Origin: an uncultured Eubacterium sp.
GTDB lineage: Bacteria; Bacillota; Clostridia; Lachnospirales; Lachnospiraceae
Direction of reading: 5' to 3'
Length of the DNA stretch: 64,000 nucleotides
NCBI GenBank assembly: GCA_910577225.1
Contig: CAJTMV010000011.1
Coordinates: 34,960 to 98,959 of the forward strand
The notes under the pieces were generated by a model. The model was not told the DNA's origin. It worked only from the letters and a program-made list of their open reading frames with translations, and did no database searches. The stretch's first letter is position 1, and each line of letters begins with the position of its first letter. The translations under genes were made by a program, and so were the position numbers. Below are positions 1 to 8,416 of this stretch, one piece after another.

Positions 1-497
1 TATTTGCCACAGTTTTCACAGCGTTTAAGACAAATTCCAATTTGAGCCATTTTAAAAATTTCGCAATTAAAAGCGTCTTCAAAAGAATTAAATTTATATC
101 CATTGATTACATATAGATGTTTTTGGATAAACTCTTGTCTTTGAGGTTCTTTTTCAATGTAACTGTCATTTATGGACGGGTCATTGTCGAGGGCAAAAGG
201 TGGATTAAAAAAATGACTTTCATCAGTGTACTTTTCATAGTCAGTTGGATGAATAATTGCAACTTCATTAAAATGAAAAGATTGATTGTAATAATAGTTC
301 AATCGGCACATTGGAGAAAAACCATCTATGAAAAATTTGTTGTCAATATCAAATATTTCATAGACTTTATTTTGAATCGTTTTTTGCCAATATAAATAAT
401 CATAGTTACTTTTGTTTTGAACTGCGTTTTTATCCAATTCCGATACAAAGAAAAAAGGTTCATATGGAGATTGAAAATACAGATAAGCACTAAGTTC
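1..497 (-). pseudogene. 5'-truncated DUF6076-like protein (also runs off window)
   Basis: On the minus strand one frame stays open from about 557 to the window edge and reads as a coherent protein, for example VINGYKFNSFEDAF followed by ICLKRCENCGK, a CxxC zinc-ribbon-like end. I associate this composition with the C-terminal half of DUF6076 proteins of Clostridia, from memory only. Its 3' end lies beyond position 1. There is no ATG in frame upstream of the Met codon at 309-311, and protein-like sequence stops where the non-coding RNA stem begins (about 498). The gene has therefore lost its 5' end, and is probably a remnant left by a rearrangement. Base composition is AT-rich against the GC-rich RNA beside it. 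Confidence 0.55.
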
Positions 498-498
498 T

Positions 499-658
499 GC
501 GGGATGGGACTGAAAGGACGTCTGAGGGGTGCTATTAGCGGAGGTGAAATCCAGCGCTTACGCAGACTTGGACATGAGGCCCACACGCCGAATGTCTTAG
601 TCGGAGTTAGCGATTAGTTCACCGCAGCGTTGCCCCAGTCCGCTCAGTCCCATCCCGC
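499..658 (+). ncRNA. Structured non-coding RNA, raiA-motif-like candidate
   Basis: A perfect 15-bp closing stem pairs 499-513 with 644-658 and encloses 130 nt of GC-rich sequence with no good reading frame. Inside, 571-596 folds as GACAT / tandem GA / GGC / CCACAC loop / GCC / tandem GA / ATGTC. Tandem sheared G-A pairs arise only if the plus strand is the RNA, which is why I chose that strand. Size, stem layout and purine-rich conserved-looking segments (GGGGTGCTATTAGCGG, GGAGGTGAAATCC) recall the raiA RNA class of Firmicutes and Actinobacteria, but that identity is from memory. The GC-rich tail to about 705 may belong to it. I see no clear promoter for it. A separate promoter for the next gene lies at 722-750. 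Confidence 0.6.
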
Positions 659-721
659 CCGCTCCGGGGCTCCTTCCGGCGGTCACGTACACGTCCGCGC
701 AGCCATAGAAATTATTTCAGT

Positions 722-750
722 TTGACTATTTTAGGGAAAAAGGGTATAGT
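722..750 (+). promoter_or_regulatory. Sigma-A type promoter for the DUF6465 gene
   Basis: TTGACT (722-727), a 17-nt spacer and TATAGT (745-750), 30 nt upstream of a start codon that is preceded by AAAGGAGG. Confidence 0.75.
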
Positions 751-780
751 AATTGAAAGAAATAAAAGGAGGATAATGCA

Positions 781-1065
781 ATGAAAGGAAAATCCAAAAG
801 ATCGTCAGGTAAAAATAATACGGCAGCGGTTCAGAATGTGATACCGATTCCGGAAGTAAAGGAAGAGACGGCGGAGCATATGTTTTTGCAGTTTGGTGAA
901 AACGAGGTGTCCGTGTCTGCCATTTCTGATAAAGTGAAGGAAAACTATAAAGAAAGCGGTAACGGGGAAAAGCTCAAAGAGATTAAGATTTATGTAAAGC
1001 CGGAAGATAATAAGGCTTACTATGTCGCGAATGGAGAGACAGAGGGAAGCGTGGATCTGGTATAG
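781..1065 (+). CDS. DUF6465 family small protein
   Basis: A 94-residue protein with a Lys/Ser-rich, Pro-containing N-terminal tail (residues 1-30) and a compact acidic/basic C-terminal half containing MFLQFGENEVSV, KEIKIYVKPEDNKAYYV and a GSVDL end. This is the pattern of the DUF6465 family of Clostridia, whose function I do not know. No signal peptide or membrane segment is visible. The start is fixed by AAAGGAGG at 765-772 with good spacing. It is a single gene with its own promoter, directly downstream of the structured RNA. The tandem repeat array follows. Confidence 0.7.
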   Translation: MKGKSKRSSGKNNTAAVQNVIPIPEVKEETAEHMFLQFGENEVSVSAISDKVKENYKESGNGEKLKEIKIYVKPEDNKAYYVANGETEGSVDLV

Positions 1066-1194
1066 TCGTCTGACCATGCTGTTTATATCATAGGAAATTG
1101 TATGAAATTTCCTATGATATCGCGGAAATTTTTAATGTTGTTTCGTTTACGGTGTCGTTTTTTTGTTTCTGGCAGGTTCTATCTGTTAAAATAT

Positions 1195-1364
1195 AATTAT
1201 GTCTGTCTGCAATCATTTATTGTGTTATAATTGCGCCTGGTTGTTATCATCTGTTGTTTTACAATTATGTCTGTCTGTAATCATTTGTTATACCATACTT
1301 GTAGCTGTCTGTATTCATTTGCTATTTTATAATTGCGCTTGTCCGTAATCATCCGTTATTTTAT
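1195..1364. repeat. Five-unit 34-bp tandem repeat array
   Basis: Five diverged units begin at 1195, 1229, 1263, 1297 and 1331, always exactly 34 bp apart. The shared core is approximately AATTrygyCTGTCTGtaatCATtTgTTaTttTaT. The 34 nt before it (1161-1194) look like a further, very worn unit. The array fills much of the 508-bp gap between the DUF6465 gene and the gene at 1574. No reading frame is kept through it, and there are no alternating spacers, so it is not a CRISPR array. Its role is unknown: a binding-site array or a minisatellite are both possible. Confidence 0.75.
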
Positions 1365-1471
1365 ATTAGATTCCGGCTGCTTTGAAGATATATCCGGCGG
1401 TTCACGATCGGGAATGAAAGTTTGGCAAACTGGCGTCCGTTTCTGAGCGATTTTAAATATTCGCAGGACAG

Positions 1472-1512
1472 GGACTTTTTTTGTTGTAAAAAAAGTCCGG
1501 TTTCGGTATACT
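1472..1512 (+). promoter_or_regulatory. Promoter with overlapping perfect hairpin
   Basis: TTGTAA (1484-1489), N17 and TATACT (1507-1512) form a promoter for the gene at 1574. A perfect inverted repeat GGACTTTTTTT / AAAAAAAGTCC (1472-1498, 5-nt loop) covers the -35 element. It could act as a terminator for upstream transcription or as an operator. Confidence 0.55.
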
Positions 1513-1573
1513 ATGTTAGAAAGAACAAACAGAATCAGGTACAACATACAATAGAACATACAGGAGAAAAAAG

Positions 1574-1945
1574 ATGGAAGAATTAATTACAGAAAAAGAA
1601 CTTGCCCGTTTCAGTCAGGCGGATACCGATGCCGTAGACAGTATTTTTGAGCGAAATATGTCTGATTATGAGATCGACTGGGAAGCAGATGAAGTGGCAA
1701 ATATTCCCGTACTGGCGCATTATTATGTAAAAGGAGAAGATATGCATTATTATGTGCTGGCACGCGTTCATGACGACGAAGACGATCTGCTGACATGCGT
1801 CAATGTGAATCATGGGGTCAGACAGCTGATTTTGTTTCCGGTGCGGATGTTTAACGGCGCTGTTTTGGATGAAGAGACGCAGGAACATGCGTTTTTAGAG
1901 GAGAAATTGTTTGGAAATGTATGCCTAAAGGATGTACTTTCGTAA
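1574..1945 (+). CDS. Conserved hypothetical acidic protein
   Basis: A 123-residue soluble acidic protein without signal peptide or membrane segment. I do not recognise its family with certainty. The middle carries an alternating hydrophobic pattern (PVLAHYYVKGEDMHYYVLARV) that suggests beta strands, and the ends are Glu/Asp-rich. The start follows CAGGAGAAAAAAG. It sits 61 nt ahead of the endonuclease IV gene with no terminator between, so the two may be co-transcribed. Confidence 0.6.
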   Translation: MEELITEKELARFSQADTDAVDSIFERNMSDYEIDWEADEVANIPVLAHYYVKGEDMHYYVLARVHDDEDDLLTCVNVNHGVRQLILFPVRMFNGAVLDEETQEHAFLEEKLFGNVCLKDVLS

Positions 1946-2006
1946 TAAAATAAGAGCAGTCAGCTGGTCTGACAGGCGCAAACAGAAAAAGAAGAGAGGT
2001 AGATAT

Positions 2007-2876
2007 ATGCTAAAGATTGGTTCTCATGTCGGTATGAGCGGTAAAGATATGTTTTTAAACTCAGTAAAAGAAGCGGCAGAGTATGGCGCGAATACGTTTA
2101 TGGTTTATACGGGTGCGCCGCAGAATACCCGGCGTAAAGAGATCAAAGATTTAAATATTGCGGCTGCGCATGAATATATGAAAACGCATGGCATTGACAG
2201 CTTTGTCGTTCATGCGCCGTATATTATTAATCTTGGAAATACGGTGAAACCGGAGACATATGAGCTGGCGACAGACTTTCTCGCAACGGAAATGGAACGT
2301 ACGATTGCGATGGGCAGCCACATTCTGATTCTGCATCCGGGCGCTCATGTAGGCGCGGGAGTAGAAGCGGGAACGGCGCAGATTATCAAAGGTCTGAACG
2401 AAGTGCTGACAGCGGACACCGACTGTCTGATTGCATTGGAAACGATGGCTGGCAAAGGCACTGAGATTGGCCGGACATTTGAAGAACTGGCGGCTATTTA
2501 TGATGGCGTGGTACACAGCGATAAGCTGAGAGTCTGCTTTGATACGTGTCATACGCATGACAGCGGGTATGATATTGTAAATGACTTTGACGGAGTGATC
2601 GATCATTTTGATCAGGTGATTGGAAAAGATCAGATCGCAGTTTTTCATATCAACGACAGTAAAAATGTCCGCGGCGCATCCAAAGACCGCCATGCCAATC
2701 TGGGAGATGGAGAGATCGGTTTTGAAGCAATTTACCGGATTGTACATCATCCGGATTTTACACAGGTACCAAAAATACTCGAAACGCCGTATCTTACAGA
2801 CCCGCAGGACGTGAAAAAGAAGTATCCGCCTTACAAAGAAGAGATTTCCAGACTGAGGCAGGAAACGGCGTTGTAA
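2007..2876 (+). CDS. nfo: Endonuclease IV (deoxyribonuclease IV, AP endonuclease)
   Basis: A 289-residue AP endonuclease of the TIM-barrel Nfo family. It cleaves DNA 5' of abasic sites in base-excision repair, using zinc ions. The N-terminus MLKIGSHVGMSGKDMF, the segment LILHPGAHVG, the FDTCHTHDSGYD motif and the FHINDSKN...DRHANLGDGEIG motif are the family's metal-binding signatures. Length is typical. I placed the start at 2007 because GAGAGGT precedes it and family members begin at this point; the frame stays open upstream to 1932, but that extension is basic and not family-like. A DNA glycosylase and SOS-type repair genes also lie in this window but are not linked. Confidence 0.95.
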   Translation: MLKIGSHVGMSGKDMFLNSVKEAAEYGANTFMVYTGAPQNTRRKEIKDLNIAAAHEYMKTHGIDSFVVHAPYIINLGNTVKPETYELATDFLATEMERTIAMGSHILILHPGAHVGAGVEAGTAQIIKGLNEVLTADTDCLIALETMAGKGTEIGRTFEELAAIYDGVVHSDKLRVCFDTCHTHDSGYDIVNDFDGVIDHFDQVIGKDQIAVFHINDSKNVRGASKDRHANLGDGEIGFEAIYRIVHHPDFTQVPKILETPYLTDPQDVKKKYPPYKEEISRLRQETAL

Positions 2877-2973
2877 AATATACGCCAGAGCGTGTCTGAA
2901 ATATGCCTTCTGTGAGCGGTGTTTCACACAGGAATAGTTTTAAGATACGCTCTGGGATACAGGGAGTCAGACG

Positions 2974-5073
2974 ATGGGAAAAAAGAAAAAGGAAAGACAA
3001 AAGCGCCAGTCCGTGCTGGGGCAGGTGAAAAAAATACATCAAAAGACGGGAGAGCCGAAAAGAGGATACGCATTTCAGCTGATCGGAGCTTTTTTCTGTG
3101 ATTTTTTCTACTATACAGGGCATATTTTAAAATGGTTTGTACTGACAGGACTGATTCTGACAGCGGCAGTATCGATTGTTTTATTTGTACGCTTTGGGGA
3201 TGATTACCGCTCGTTTGAGAAAGAAGCGGATCAGATTGTGGAAAACAGCAAAGCGGAAGATTTCCGCATGGATGAGGTTACGTATATTTACGGGGCAGAT
3301 GGCGGACAGATCGCGGAGCTGTCTTCGGGGAATGGCAAATCCAGTTATTTAAACTATCGGCAAATCCCCAAATATGCAGTGGATGCGTTTGTAGCGATCG
3401 AAGACCGCAGCTACTGGAGAAATATCGGAATCGATATGAAAGGCATTATACGTGTTGCCTTTGATTTTGTAACTTCCAGAGGAGATAATATGGCCGGAGC
3501 CAGCACGATCACACAGCAGCTGGCCCGTACCATATATCTGACCAGAGATCGTTCGATCACACGTAAAATTAAAGAAATGATGGTATCCATCCGTCTGACA
3601 CGAAAGTACAGCAAAGAAGATATCATGGAGTTTTATGTGAATACGGCCTGCTTTAGCAACGGTATCTATGGACTGGAAGCAGCGGCAAAAGCATTTTTTG
3701 GAAACAGTGCGTCGCAGCTGTCACTGTCGCAGATCGCCTATTTGTGTGCGATTCCAAACCGGCCGGAATATTTTAATCCATATAAACATCCAAAGCGTGC
3801 GCTGGAGCGCAGAGATAAGATTTTAAAAGATATGTATACCGAAGGATATATATCGAAAAGCGCGTATGAAAAGGCGCGTAAGGAGAAGATCAAAGTCCGG
3901 AAGCAGGTGTCAGAGTTTAATAATTACGAAACCACGTATGCGGTATACTGTGCGACCGAATATCTGATGAAGCTGCATGGATTTGATTTTCGCTACCAGT
4001 TCAAAGACGAAGCAGACTATCAGAGCTATCAGGAATCTTATGAATCCGCATACAATCTTGAAAAATCCAATCTGTATGCCAAAGGGTATACGGTGGAGAC
4101 AAGTCTGCGTCCGGACGCGCAGCAGGCGCTGCAGCAGGCGCTGGACAATAATCTGGCATTTGCAACGCAGACGAATCCGCAGACGAACGTTTATGAGCTG
4201 CAGGGCGCGGTAACGGCAATCGATAACAGGACAGGGAAAGTCATCGCATTATCAGGAGGCCGTTCACAGGAAAATTTAAACAATGTATACAGTCTGAACC
4301 GCGCCTGGCAGAGTTACCGTCAGCCGGGCAGTACGTTTAAGCCGCTGGCCGTCTATACGCCGGCACTGATGTATGGATATACGCCGGAGACGACGGTCTA
4401 CGATATCGACGTCAAAACGGCGCAGCAAAAAGGCGTGGATATATCGGCTCTGCGGGGGACGGCAATGACTTTGCGCAGTGCAGTGGAGCAGAGTAAAAAT
4501 GGCGTGGCATATTCGGTATTTTATGATATCAAACCATCCTATGGACTGGATTTTATTACCAGGATGAAATTTGATAAAATTGTGCCGCAGGATAATACGC
4601 TGTCCGCAGCGCTGGGCGGTCTGACTTACGGTGTGACGACGGTGCAGATGGCAGGCGGATACTGTGCGCTGGTCAATCAGGGCGAATATCGGGATACGAC
4701 CTGTCTGGTGTCGTTAAAGGACAACAATGGCAAAGAACTCTACAAAGAAGAAAAACCGGTACGCGTATACGATGCCGGGGCGTCTTCCGTCATGATCGAT
4801 ATTCTAAAAGGCGTACTGACGAACGGAACGGCAAAGAGCATGAAATGGAGTGAATCTTCAGAGCTTGCAGCGGCAGGCAAGACAGGAACGACAAACGGGA
4901 GTAAAGACGGATGGTTTTGCGGAGTGACACCCTATTATACCGTAGCGGTCTGGGTCGGGTATGATACGCCCAAAACGCTGGATAATCTGTATGGAGCGAC
5001 CTATCCGGCGGGTATCTGGAAAGATGTGATGCTGTATCTGACGAACGGAACCGCACAGATCGATTTTAACTGA
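2974..5073 (+). CDS. Class A penicillin-binding protein (transglycosylase/transpeptidase)
   Basis: A 699-residue bifunctional peptidoglycan synthase. A basic cytoplasmic tail (residues 1-50) is followed by a single membrane anchor (about 52-75), then the glycosyltransferase-51 domain with AIEDRSYW (catalytic Glu) and GASTITQQLARTIYL. The transpeptidase domain follows: Ser in PGSTFK near residue 452, SKN near 507 and KTGTT near 636. All three penicillin-binding motifs are intact. The enzyme polymerises lipid II and cross-links stem peptides on the outer face of the membrane. A strong terminator follows, so it ends its transcription unit. The C-terminus stops shortly after the transpeptidase domain, with no PASTA or fibronectin extension. 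Confidence 0.93.
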   Translation: MGKKKKERQKRQSVLGQVKKIHQKTGEPKRGYAFQLIGAFFCDFFYYTGHILKWFVLTGLILTAAVSIVLFVRFGDDYRSFEKEADQIVENSKAEDFRMDEVTYIYGADGGQIAELSSGNGKSSYLNYRQIPKYAVDAFVAIEDRSYWRNIGIDMKGIIRVAFDFVTSRGDNMAGASTITQQLARTIYLTRDRSITRKIKEMMVSIRLTRKYSKEDIMEFYVNTACFSNGIYGLEAAAKAFFGNSASQLSLSQIAYLCAIPNRPEYFNPYKHPKRALERRDKILKDMYTEGYISKSAYEKARKEKIKVRKQVSEFNNYETTYAVYCATEYLMKLHGFDFRYQFKDEADYQSYQESYESAYNLEKSNLYAKGYTVETSLRPDAQQALQQALDNNLAFATQTNPQTNVYELQGAVTAIDNRTGKVIALSGGRSQENLNNVYSLNRAWQSYRQPGSTFKPLAVYTPALMYGYTPETTVYDIDVKTAQQKGVDISALRGTAMTLRSAVEQSKNGVAYSVFYDIKPSYGLDFITRMKFDKIVPQDNTLSAALGGLTYGVTTVQMAGGYCALVNQGEYRDTTCLVSLKDNNGKELYKEEKPVRVYDAGASSVMIDILKGVLTNGTAKSMKWSESSELAAAGKTGTTNGSKDGWFCGVTPYYTVAVWVGYDTPKTLDNLYGATYPAGIWKDVMLYLTNGTAQIDFN

Positions 5074-5100
5074 TAAAGAATGCGCTGCAAACGACAGCAT

Positions 5101-5152
5101 AAAAAGACCATCGCCATGTTCTGCATACAGAGCATGGCGATGGTCTTTTTTT
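5101..5152 (+). terminator. Rho-independent terminator after the PBP gene
   Basis: AAAAAGACCATCGCCATG (5101-5118) pairs perfectly with CATGGCGATGGTCTTTTT (5133-5150) around a 14-nt loop and ends in a T run. The flanking A run makes it potentially bidirectional. Confidence 0.92.
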
Positions 5153-5241
5153 AGAAACTTAAGGATTATTTCACATTTTCTCCTTTATACTTATGCCATC
5201 ACAAACATGACAGTATTTTTTATCAAGGAAAGGAGCGGCAA

Positions 5242-7587
5242 ATGTATCTGCAGATATTAAAAAAAGACTTAAAAAGGAAAAAGACAATGAATCTGATCCT
5301 GTTCATTTTTATTGTACTGGCAGCTACGTTTATAGCGGGCAGCGCAAACAATATGGTTACAGTGATAAATGCGCTGGACGTGTTTTTTGAAAAGGCGCAG
5401 GTGCCGGACCATATGGTCAGCTTTGTAGATGCGCAGGAGGCGGAGAAACTTGAAACGTTTGCAAAGCAGGAAGGGTATACGATCAGACTGCAGGAAGTGC
5501 TGCAAATCGATCCCCAGAAGGTGGAAAAAGAAAACGGTGAAGTAACTTATAACAATACCATGGTAATTGCAAGACTTGGCGATACGATCCGGATTTTTGA
5601 CAGTCAGGATCAGGAAGTGACGCATGTCAAAGACGGTGAGATTTACTTTGCGTTAAAAGTATTGGAATCGGAGCAGCTGCAAATCGATGATCAGATTCAG
5701 ATTACCGCGAATGGAAGACATGGCAGTTATACGATTGCAGGAGGCGTTCGGGATGCCTTGTTTGCGTCAGAGATGGCAGGAATGACGAGAATATTTGTCA
5801 GTGACCATGATTACTCGTATTTTGATACGGACGACGCGGAGCATTTATATCTGACATGCATTTATACGAAGGATAAAGATTTTTCTGAAAAACTTAACAA
5901 ACTCGGACTGAACCTGGTGATGGATGTCGGACGGGATGAAATGCGGCTGTTGTATATGATAGATATGGTCATAGCGGCGGTGATGATTGTCGTCAGTATC
6001 TGTCTGATTTTGATCTCGCTTGTGATTTTACGATTTACCATTTTATTTACGATGAGCGAGGAATTTCGTGAAATCGGCGTGATGAAAGCGATCGGTATTG
6101 CCAACCATAAAATACGCGGACTTTATGTTGTAAAATATTTTACGATTTCTCTGGCAGGAGGTCTTGTGGGACTGCTTTTAAGTATTCCGTTTGGCAGGAT
6201 GATGCTGGGAAATCTGTCGCAGAATCTTATGATGGAAACGGACGGCAATCTGATATGGAACGTGTTATGTGCTGCTGCGGTGGCAGTTGTCGTCGTACTG
6301 TCCGGCTATTCCTGCACGCGGAAAATAAAAGGATTTTCTCCGATGGATGCGATCCGCGGCGGGGAAAACGGAGAACGTTACGGCAAAAAAAGCGTTCTGT
6401 CACTGCACCGGTCGCGGCTGTCAGCGGTCGTATTTCTGTCGCTGAACGATATTTTGAGCGAAATCAGGCGCTGCGTCGTATTGGTTTTGATATTTACGAT
6501 CGGCATACTGTTAGTTATTATTCCGATCAATGCAATCAATACACTGCAGTCCGATCACCTGCTTGGCTGGTTCAGCATGGCTCCGTGTGAGCATGTGATT
6601 AGTAAGGAACAGCTGTTCCATTCGGATTTAGACAACCGTCTGCAGATACAGGAACAGCTGGATAAGATACGAGGCACGTTGTCTGATCATGGAATCAAGG
6701 CAAAGGTATATGAAGAAGTATTGTTCCGCATGAGCATTTCTTTTGGCGAAAAGCAGGAATCGTCGCTTGCCTTCCAGGGGATTGGCGATATTACGGCAGA
6801 CAGATATATGTATCTGGAAGGCAGCGCGCCGCAGGACGCGGAGGAAATAGGGATTTCACATCTGATTGCAGACCGGCTGGGGGCGCAGATTGGAGATACG
6901 GTTCAGATTAAATATGGAGATACGAAACGATCTTATCTGGTAACCGCGATTTTCCAGACAATGAATAATATGGGAGAAGGGATTCGCTTTTCTGAGAAAG
7001 ACGAACTGGATTACAGGCTGGTGTTCGGCAGCTTCGGCATTCAGATCAGGTATATGGACGAACCGGATAAAAAACTGCTGGAGCACAGAAAAGAACAGCT
7101 GGCGGAATGGTTTACAGATTATGAAATCTATACGGCCGGAGAATATATCAATGAAATGATCGGAGATCTCAGCGGGCAGCTCAAAGATATGAAGTATCTG
7201 ATTTTAATCGTCGTTTTGTGTATCAATATTCTCGTTACGGTATTGATGGTGAAGAGCTTTCTGACCAAAGAAAGAGGGGAGATTGCAATGCTAAAGGCCA
7301 TAGGATTTGCGGATGTGTCTCTGGCAGTGTGGCAGACGCTTCGCATCGGGATCATACTGTTAGCCGCTTCTGTGATCGGAACGGTGTTGTCCACGCCGAT
7401 TTCAAATATTTGCGTTACGCCGGTATTTCAGATGATGGGTGCGCAGAGCATTTCGTTTGACGTCAGACCGCTGGAAGTGTATGTCATGTATCCTTTGGCT
7501 GTATTTCTCGTAACGGTACTGGCGGGTATGTGCGCCGCCATGCAGGTGAAAAAAATCCCTGCATCCGAGGCGTCAAATATCGAATAA
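5242..7587 (+). CDS. ABC transporter permease (FtsX/MacB-like, duplicated)
   Basis: A 781-residue membrane protein with two similar halves. TM1 (about 16-36) precedes a first extracytoplasmic domain (40-230). A three-helix FtsX-like block (about 236-355, with the EFREIGVMKAIG cytoplasmic motif) follows. Then come TM5 (about 412-435), a second extracytoplasmic domain (440-640) and a final three-helix block (about 652-770) with a matching KERGEIAMLKAIG motif. This is the layout of peptide or lipoprotein-type export and mechanotransmission ABC permeases. The ATPase gene and a two-component system follow at once, so it resembles antimicrobial-peptide detoxification modules, although it lacks the BceB-type topology. 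The substrate cannot be read from the sequence. The start follows AAAGGAGCGGCAA. Confidence 0.88.
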   Translation: MYLQILKKDLKRKKTMNLILFIFIVLAATFIAGSANNMVTVINALDVFFEKAQVPDHMVSFVDAQEAEKLETFAKQEGYTIRLQEVLQIDPQKVEKENGEVTYNNTMVIARLGDTIRIFDSQDQEVTHVKDGEIYFALKVLESEQLQIDDQIQITANGRHGSYTIAGGVRDALFASEMAGMTRIFVSDHDYSYFDTDDAEHLYLTCIYTKDKDFSEKLNKLGLNLVMDVGRDEMRLLYMIDMVIAAVMIVVSICLILISLVILRFTILFTMSEEFREIGVMKAIGIANHKIRGLYVVKYFTISLAGGLVGLLLSIPFGRMMLGNLSQNLMMETDGNLIWNVLCAAAVAVVVVLSGYSCTRKIKGFSPMDAIRGGENGERYGKKSVLSLHRSRLSAVVFLSLNDILSEIRRCVVLVLIFTIGILLVIIPINAINTLQSDHLLGWFSMAPCEHVISKEQLFHSDLDNRLQIQEQLDKIRGTLSDHGIKAKVYEEVLFRMSISFGEKQESSLAFQGIGDITADRYMYLEGSAPQDAEEIGISHLIADRLGAQIGDTVQIKYGDTKRSYLVTAIFQTMNNMGEGIRFSEKDELDYRLVFGSFGIQIRYMDEPDKKLLEHRKEQLAEWFTDYEIYTAGEYINEMIGDLSGQLKDMKYLILIVVLCINILVTVLMVKSFLTKERGEIAMLKAIGFADVSLAVWQTLRIGIILLAASVIGTVLSTPISNICVTPVFQMMGAQSISFDVRPLEVYVMYPLAVFLVTVLAGMCAAMQVKKIPASEASNIE

Positions 7588-7604
7588 AAATGTAAAATTA
7601 AATC

Positions 7605-7633
7605 TTGAAGTCAGAATTAAATATTGTTAGAAT
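7605..7633 (+). promoter_or_regulatory. Internal promoter before the ABC ATPase gene
   Basis: TTGAAG (7605-7610), N17, TAGAAT (7628-7633) lies in the 61-nt gap between permease and ATPase genes, and would allow ATPase and two-component genes to be expressed apart from the permease. Confidence 0.55.
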
Positions 7634-7648
7634 AAAAGGAGACAGAGC

Positions 7649-8416
7649 ATGGAAAATATATTAGAAGTTAAAAACTTATGCAAAACCTATATCGTGGATA
7701 AGCGGCAAAATCACGTGCTGCGAAACGTAAATCTGACGATCCGGGAAGGAGAGATGACCGCGGTGATGGGGCCGTCCGGCTCCGGAAAATCAACGCTGTT
7801 ATATACGGTATCGGGGATGGATACGATTACGGCGGGAGAAGTGCGTTTTTGCGGCAGAAACCTTGCGCAGCTGTCTGCGGCACAGCTGTCGGATCTGCGG
7901 CTGAATGAAATGGGTTTTATTTTTCAGCAGATGTATATGTTGAAAAATTTATCAGTGCTGGATAATATTATTCTGCCGGCCTGCCAGTCAAAGAAAAATA
8001 CGGCTGGAAGAAAGGAAAAGGTTCGTTTTGGACAGGATCTGATGCGAAAACTTGGCATTATAGAGATTGCAGATCATGATATCAACGAAGTATCCGGCGG
8101 ACAGCTCCAGCGCGCCTGTATCTGCAGGAGCCTTGTGAATCATCCGAAAATGATCTTTGCGGACGAACCAACCGGAGCTTTAAATCGCGGCTCGTCACAG
8201 GAGGTTATGGAGGAGCTGGCAAAAATTAACGCAGAGGGGACGGCAGTCATGCTTGTAACCCATGATAGTAAAGTGGCTGCAAAATGTTCACGGGTACTTT
8301 ACATTGTCGATGGGAATATACAGGGTGAATATGAGCTTGGAACGCGGAATCGGGAAACAGATCTGCGGGAAAGAGAACGGGAATTAAATCACTGGCTGAT
8401 GGAGATGGGATGGTAA
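7649..8416 (+). CDS. ABC transporter ATP-binding protein
   Basis: A 255-residue nucleotide-binding subunit of the MacB/LolD class. Walker A is GPSGSGKST, the Q-loop is FIFQQMYMLKNLSVLDN, the signature is VSGGQLQRA and Walker B is MIFADEPTGAL, with a switch His in VTHDSK. All motifs are intact. A C-terminal extension rich in Arg and Glu is present. AAAGGAGACAGAGC gives the start. It powers the permease encoded just upstream. Its last codons overlap the response-regulator start by 7 nt (8410-8416), which indicates translational coupling of transport and sensing. Confidence 0.93.
   Translation: MENILEVKNLCKTYIVDKRQNHVLRNVNLTIREGEMTAVMGPSGSGKSTLLYTVSGMDTITAGEVRFCGRNLAQLSAAQLSDLRLNEMGFIFQQMYMLKNLSVLDNIILPACQSKKNTAGRKEKVRFGQDLMRKLGIIEIADHDINEVSGGQLQRACICRSLVNHPKMIFADEPTGALNRGSSQEVMEELAKINAEGTAVMLVTHDSKVAAKCSRVLYIVDGNIQGEYELGTRNRETDLRERERELNHWLMEMGW

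Noticed and set aside
417..617. Plus-strand reading frame across the RNA element
   Set aside because: Composition is not protein-like and both arms of the closing stem fall inside it; the structure explains the sequence better.
1195..1364. Possible CRISPR array
   Set aside because: Units are contiguous, diverged and without alternating unique spacers; no cas gene is near.
1932..2006. N-terminal extension of endonuclease IV
   Set aside because: Basic, not family-like, and a good ribosome site precedes ATG 2007.
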